Below, one piece after another: positions 60,481-64,000 of a stretch of 64,000 bases of DNA. The DNA is from Epiperipatus broadwayi (Eukaryota > Onychophora > Udeonychophora > Euonychophora > Peripatidae). Position 1 is the first letter of the stretch. Each line of letters starts with the position of its first letter. The position numbers and the translations under genes are program-made. The stretch is taken from positions 9,111,244 through 9,175,243 of the forward strand of contig JAQFVV010012418.1 of the NCBI GenBank assembly GCA_028023455.1, written 5' to 3'. Below the pieces are notes generated by a model. It saw nothing but the letters and a program-made list of their open reading frames with translations. It was not told the DNA's origin and searched no databases.

Positions 60481-61047
60481 TGTTGATATTTATGTTATTC
60501 TAAAAATTCAAAGATAATATACAAAATGTTCTTGTTTTAAAAGTAATCTAGAAAGATTTTTTTAAAGTAAGAATTAAAAAAATTTCAAGTGATTTATTAG
60601 TCAATTTGGTGAAGAAAAAATCTTTTAGTTTGTATAGTTATTAGATTAATAATGTTAATATCTTTGTAGCTCTTTAGATATAAAGATCTATTTAGATGTC
60701 AAGCAGTAACAAAGATTCAAATGTGCTACAATTGTATTTATGAAGTTTAAATATAAAATATCATAATGATATTAACTTAGTCATATATAGAGAAAATATT
60801 CTATCAAATTTATTTCATGGAAATTAGACACAGATCTTTTGTTGACATAATAACATTTAATATGCCATGTAATAAGCTAATAGCACAAAAACCAAATTTG
60901 TCCTTCGGCTTGTGGACATGTGAAAAAAATAAACAGAATTTATTTTCTAAAAAATATTTTGTGGTAAACTTGAGCTTGGATTTTTTTGGGAAAGGCAATC
61001 TCCATTTGCATTATCGCTGAGAATGGCAATGTTGAACTAGCTTTTTT

Positions 61048-61134
61048 AAAAAAAAGTTTGCTACAGAAATTAAAAGAAAGCATTGCAAAATATTAAAAAA
61101 AAAAATAGACAAAAGATGGATTAGTATGTGATAC
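61048..61134 (+). repeat. Homologue of the exon-like segment at 13.7 kb
   Basis: AAAAGTTTGCTACAGAAATT, AAAAGAAAGCATTGCAAAAT and ATGGATTAG follow in the same order as the reverse complement of 13703-13793. It still reads KSLLQKLKESIAKY before a stop. The KNAIERLA part is absent here. Confidence 0.55.
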
Positions 61135-61167
61135 ATGGACATATTTGTGTTTTATGCATTGATGAAT

Positions 61168-61219
61168 AAGTAATTTGCTTTTTACATTAACTATAGTTGA
61201 TGTAAAAAGCAAATTACTT
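61168..61219. repeat. 52-bp near-perfect palindrome
   Basis: The 20-base arm AAGTAATTTGCTTTTTACAT is followed, after TAACTATAGTTG, by its exact reverse complement (61200-61219). The 12-base centre contains AACTATAGTT, itself a palindrome, so the whole can fold with one mismatch. Confidence 0.9.
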
Positions 61220-64000
61220 CATTTTTTTCCTTTTAAAAATGAAATGATTTTTTTTTATAGTTTCATTATTATATATATATATATAAAGATTTTAAATTAA
61301 TTGAAACTGTAACTAATCAATGAATTAAAAATATACATATTATATTAATATTATTTACATTCACTTTGATCCCTAAAATGGGACAAGGGGAGCAAATATT
61401 CCTAGGTGTTTGCTGACAAAAAAATAATTAGAGTATGGAATTGTATATTCCATGAGTAAATTTACAAAAAAGTATGATCAATTTTTACCATCAAGATTAA
61501 ATGTACCAAGATTATTTATGTTGAACAGCGTGTGAGTTTTAATGAATTTTAACAGATTTCATTTTCTTTTTGAATAAAATTTCCTTCTATTGTTTTTAAT
61601 CTTATTTTTATAGTTAATATAAAGTGATTGGTGTAATATTTTTTTTAATTTATCAAAACGTGTTTCTTTATGGAAATATAATAAATTCTAAAGATTATAG
61701 GGAAAATTATTTAGCTTTAGTAAAATTTCAAATATCAATTATTTATAATTTAAATTTTAAAATAATTTTTATTTTTTAGAGTAATGTAAACATTTATCAA
61801 AATTTCATATGTACTTACATTATATTTTTGAGCTTTTAGAACAACTAGCATTAATACAAGCTGTGATTGCAATAGAAGTAAAAAAAAAAAGTTCAGCAGA
61901 AAATCAAAATAGAAGATCCAAAAAACACTCTTTAAATTTTAAAAAATTGGGAAATAAATAACACCAAATAAAATTCTTACATCTCATGAGACCAATTCAA
62001 ATTGTGAGTCTGATATGATTACTTGTTTTTTTTTTTAATTTTGATCAGAATAATAAAAGATAAAAAAAAAATAATTCTCATCAAATTTCAAAGAAGTAAA
62101 TCTAAATAAAATCTCTAAGAGTCAAATGCAATCGTTAAATGATAATTTTAATATGAATTAAAATAGTAACAATGAAGAAACTGAGGCAACAATGTATTTC
62201 CAGTGGAAAAAATTACATTAAAAAAAAAATTGACATGAATAACAGATGAACTCTCCAGTGCATCCTTACTTAGGTTTATTAATGATGACTTTATAGAATA
62301 GTCATTACAATCTTCTTTCCGATACTGTGAAAAATTTTCTAATTAAAAAAAAAAAATCCATTTAATTATTACAATTTTCCATTTATGAAAAAATGTAAAA
62401 AATATATTTCATTTTATAAAAAATAAAAAATAAAAAAATCCAAATAGAGAAAAACTTACAGAAAGTGTGTGTTATATTGCACAATTAAAATAAAGAATTT
62501 TATTTCAGAAATCAGCATCAGACAAGGATTGAAAATATTTCTCAGTTAAAAGAATGAAAATATAATTTGCTTATGACAAATCATACTATATATAATTATT
62601 ATAATTGGAAAAGAGGCTATATAAACAGCAGAAAAATAATAATGTTCAACAGACATATAAACACTAATACAAACCATTGGCATCGTTTTCAAAAAAATAT
62701 TTTTAATGATGCTTGGATAAATATTAAAAATAACACATTAATTAATAAAAATAAAAGAAAATTTCAAGACTCAGTAGAAATGATTATCAAAATATGATTC
62801 TAGAAAGACTGTATAGGTAAGATGATTAAGAAAAACAAAACAGTGGAGAATTTGAATAAAATTAATAGATATAAATTATGAGATTAATTGTACATAAATT
62901 TTTTTTTAAAAAGTAGATACACTCAATTCAAATTGATTTTACTAGAAACAACAATCATAAAAAAAATAACATTTGTTGTAAGCACTAATAAAATAAAAAA
63001 AATTGAAATTATTAAATTATTTTATTGGTTTTATTGCTAAATAGTCTGGTTAATCCAACGAAGACCTCTATTTAATTTTTACCCTGGCGCTTTACAAATG
63101 CAAACAACAACTTGTCAATAATGGACTTGTGAATAAATTTAAAAAAAAAAAAAGTATATCAAGAATATATAACTTCTCCTAAATATTTTTCCATATTTTT
63201 AACTTTCTTGTAATTGACAAAGATAAATAATGAACTCAAATGACTTCTATTTATCTTCATTAGTATAAACTCATTAAATATGAATCTTACAAACTAATCT
63301 ATGAAATATAAATATGTTAACCCACATTCATATGCTGGTACTTCAATTTATATATTTTCTGATTGCAGTAAATATAATCTTTAAAAGATTTCAACATCTT
63401 ACTTAAATTTAGCTCTCCTTTATATTCATTCTCAGTTGTGCAAAAGCAATAGATATTTGGATGTTTTTAAAAGAATTTTGTAATATAAATGAGTATTTTT
63501 TGCATGAAATCATGTTTACTTTATTTTGGACAATATATAATAATTTATATTTTGCCTGAAGAAAATGTCACTCTATTGTCTTACATCTGCTTAAAGTAGA
63601 TTCTATGGAGAATAAAAAATTGCTTGAGAGATATCTGGAAGATTTAATATTTAAGCAAAATCAACAAAAAGGAAAAAAAAATTTAATCACTGTATTTTAT
63701 TTGTTATTAATATGTATTATGAATTCTGTTGTTTCAATTACAAAAAAAAAAAAATGACCAGAATAATAAAAAGGGAAAGAGATAATATGGAGATGAATAG
63801 AATAACTGATTACAGTATCAAAATGGACAAAATTATGCAGAACATCTAATACAAAGAATTTAAAATAGAAAAAAAAAAATCCAGATCATTATATAAAATG
63901 AAATATTGAAATAATTATGTTTAAATCCTGTCACTATACTAATTTTTTAAGATAACATTCTAAGAGTCAAATTAACAAATATAAAAAATCCACAAACGAG
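61220..64000. other. No gene recognised
   Basis: AT-rich sequence with poly(A)/poly(T) runs and no supported gene, element end or RNA to the window edge. Confidence 0.55.

Noticed and set aside
62567-62797. 76-codon plus-strand frame preceded by ISIRQG, resembling RT motif B
   Set aside because: Only a few residues match and no other RT motif is readable nearby.
1-64000. Search for CRISPR arrays, bacterial operons, rRNA or riboswitches
   Set aside because: Nothing fits; base composition, splice sites and element types are those of animal nuclear DNA.

Overview
This window is AT-rich (by eye roughly three quarters A+T) animal nuclear DNA, most likely from an arthropod or another invertebrate. 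The signs are spliced-exon structure, LINEs of arthropod/invertebrate type, Penelope-like elements, hAT and ISXO2-type DNA transposons and large solo LTRs. There is no bacterial-style gene organisation, rRNA, CRISPR array or operon. The only host gene piece I can name is one exon, 28679-28893 on the minus strand. It has consensus splice sites on both sides and resembles the N-terminal Gly/Pro/Met-rich part of the SWI/SNF subunit BAF60/SMARCD (fly Bap60). Most of the window is probably intron or intergenic sequence around that exon, filled with decayed mobile elements.

Left part (1-20 kb). A minus-strand LINE with a zinc-knuckle ORF1 and the start of an endonuclease ORF2 runs off the left edge. 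It is followed by four copies, across the window, of an RTE-like LINE (family A) at about 2.2-3.1, 10.2-12.6, 18.2-20.0 (minus strand) and 55.4-56.7 kb. The 10-kb copy is 5'-truncated, ends in a TGATGA-type tail and has a 10-bp target duplication. A Penelope GIY-YIG fragment lies at 7.4-8.0 kb. A broken ISXO2-like transposase lies between inverted ends at 13.8-15.5 kb. A foldback element of unknown class (16.9-18.0 kb) is inserted in a LINE 3' fragment.

Middle (20-41 kb). A long low-complexity stretch precedes the SMARCD-like exon. After it come a possible promoter with a short first exon (30.2-30.4 kb), a decayed LINE of a second family (family B, 32.4-34.6 kb, minus strand), a non-autonomous hAT-like element (34.8-35.9 kb), two tandem duplications, a tRNA-derived SINE-like relic, and a 2.9-kb hAT element of the GTF2IRD2/SCAND3-like group with an exact 8-bp target duplication (37569-40499).

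Right part (42-64 kb). Two Penelope-like copies lie head to head as a large inverted repeat (42.0-45.9 kb). A second foldback element (46.2-46.9 kb) is flanked by a 13-bp direct repeat. A third Penelope copy (48.1-50.5 kb) is followed by an inverted copy of its own 3' end. Several Penelope 3' ends carry hammerhead-like cores. Two solo LTRs of about 2 kb (53.1-55.4 and 58.3-60.2 kb) each have a plausible 4-bp target duplication.

No element looks intact; every recognisable transposon ORF has frameshifts, stops or lost catalytic residues. The least explained items are the foldback family, the inverted Penelope structures, and the exon-like segment shared between the ends of the ISXO2-type element and a locus at 61 kb.
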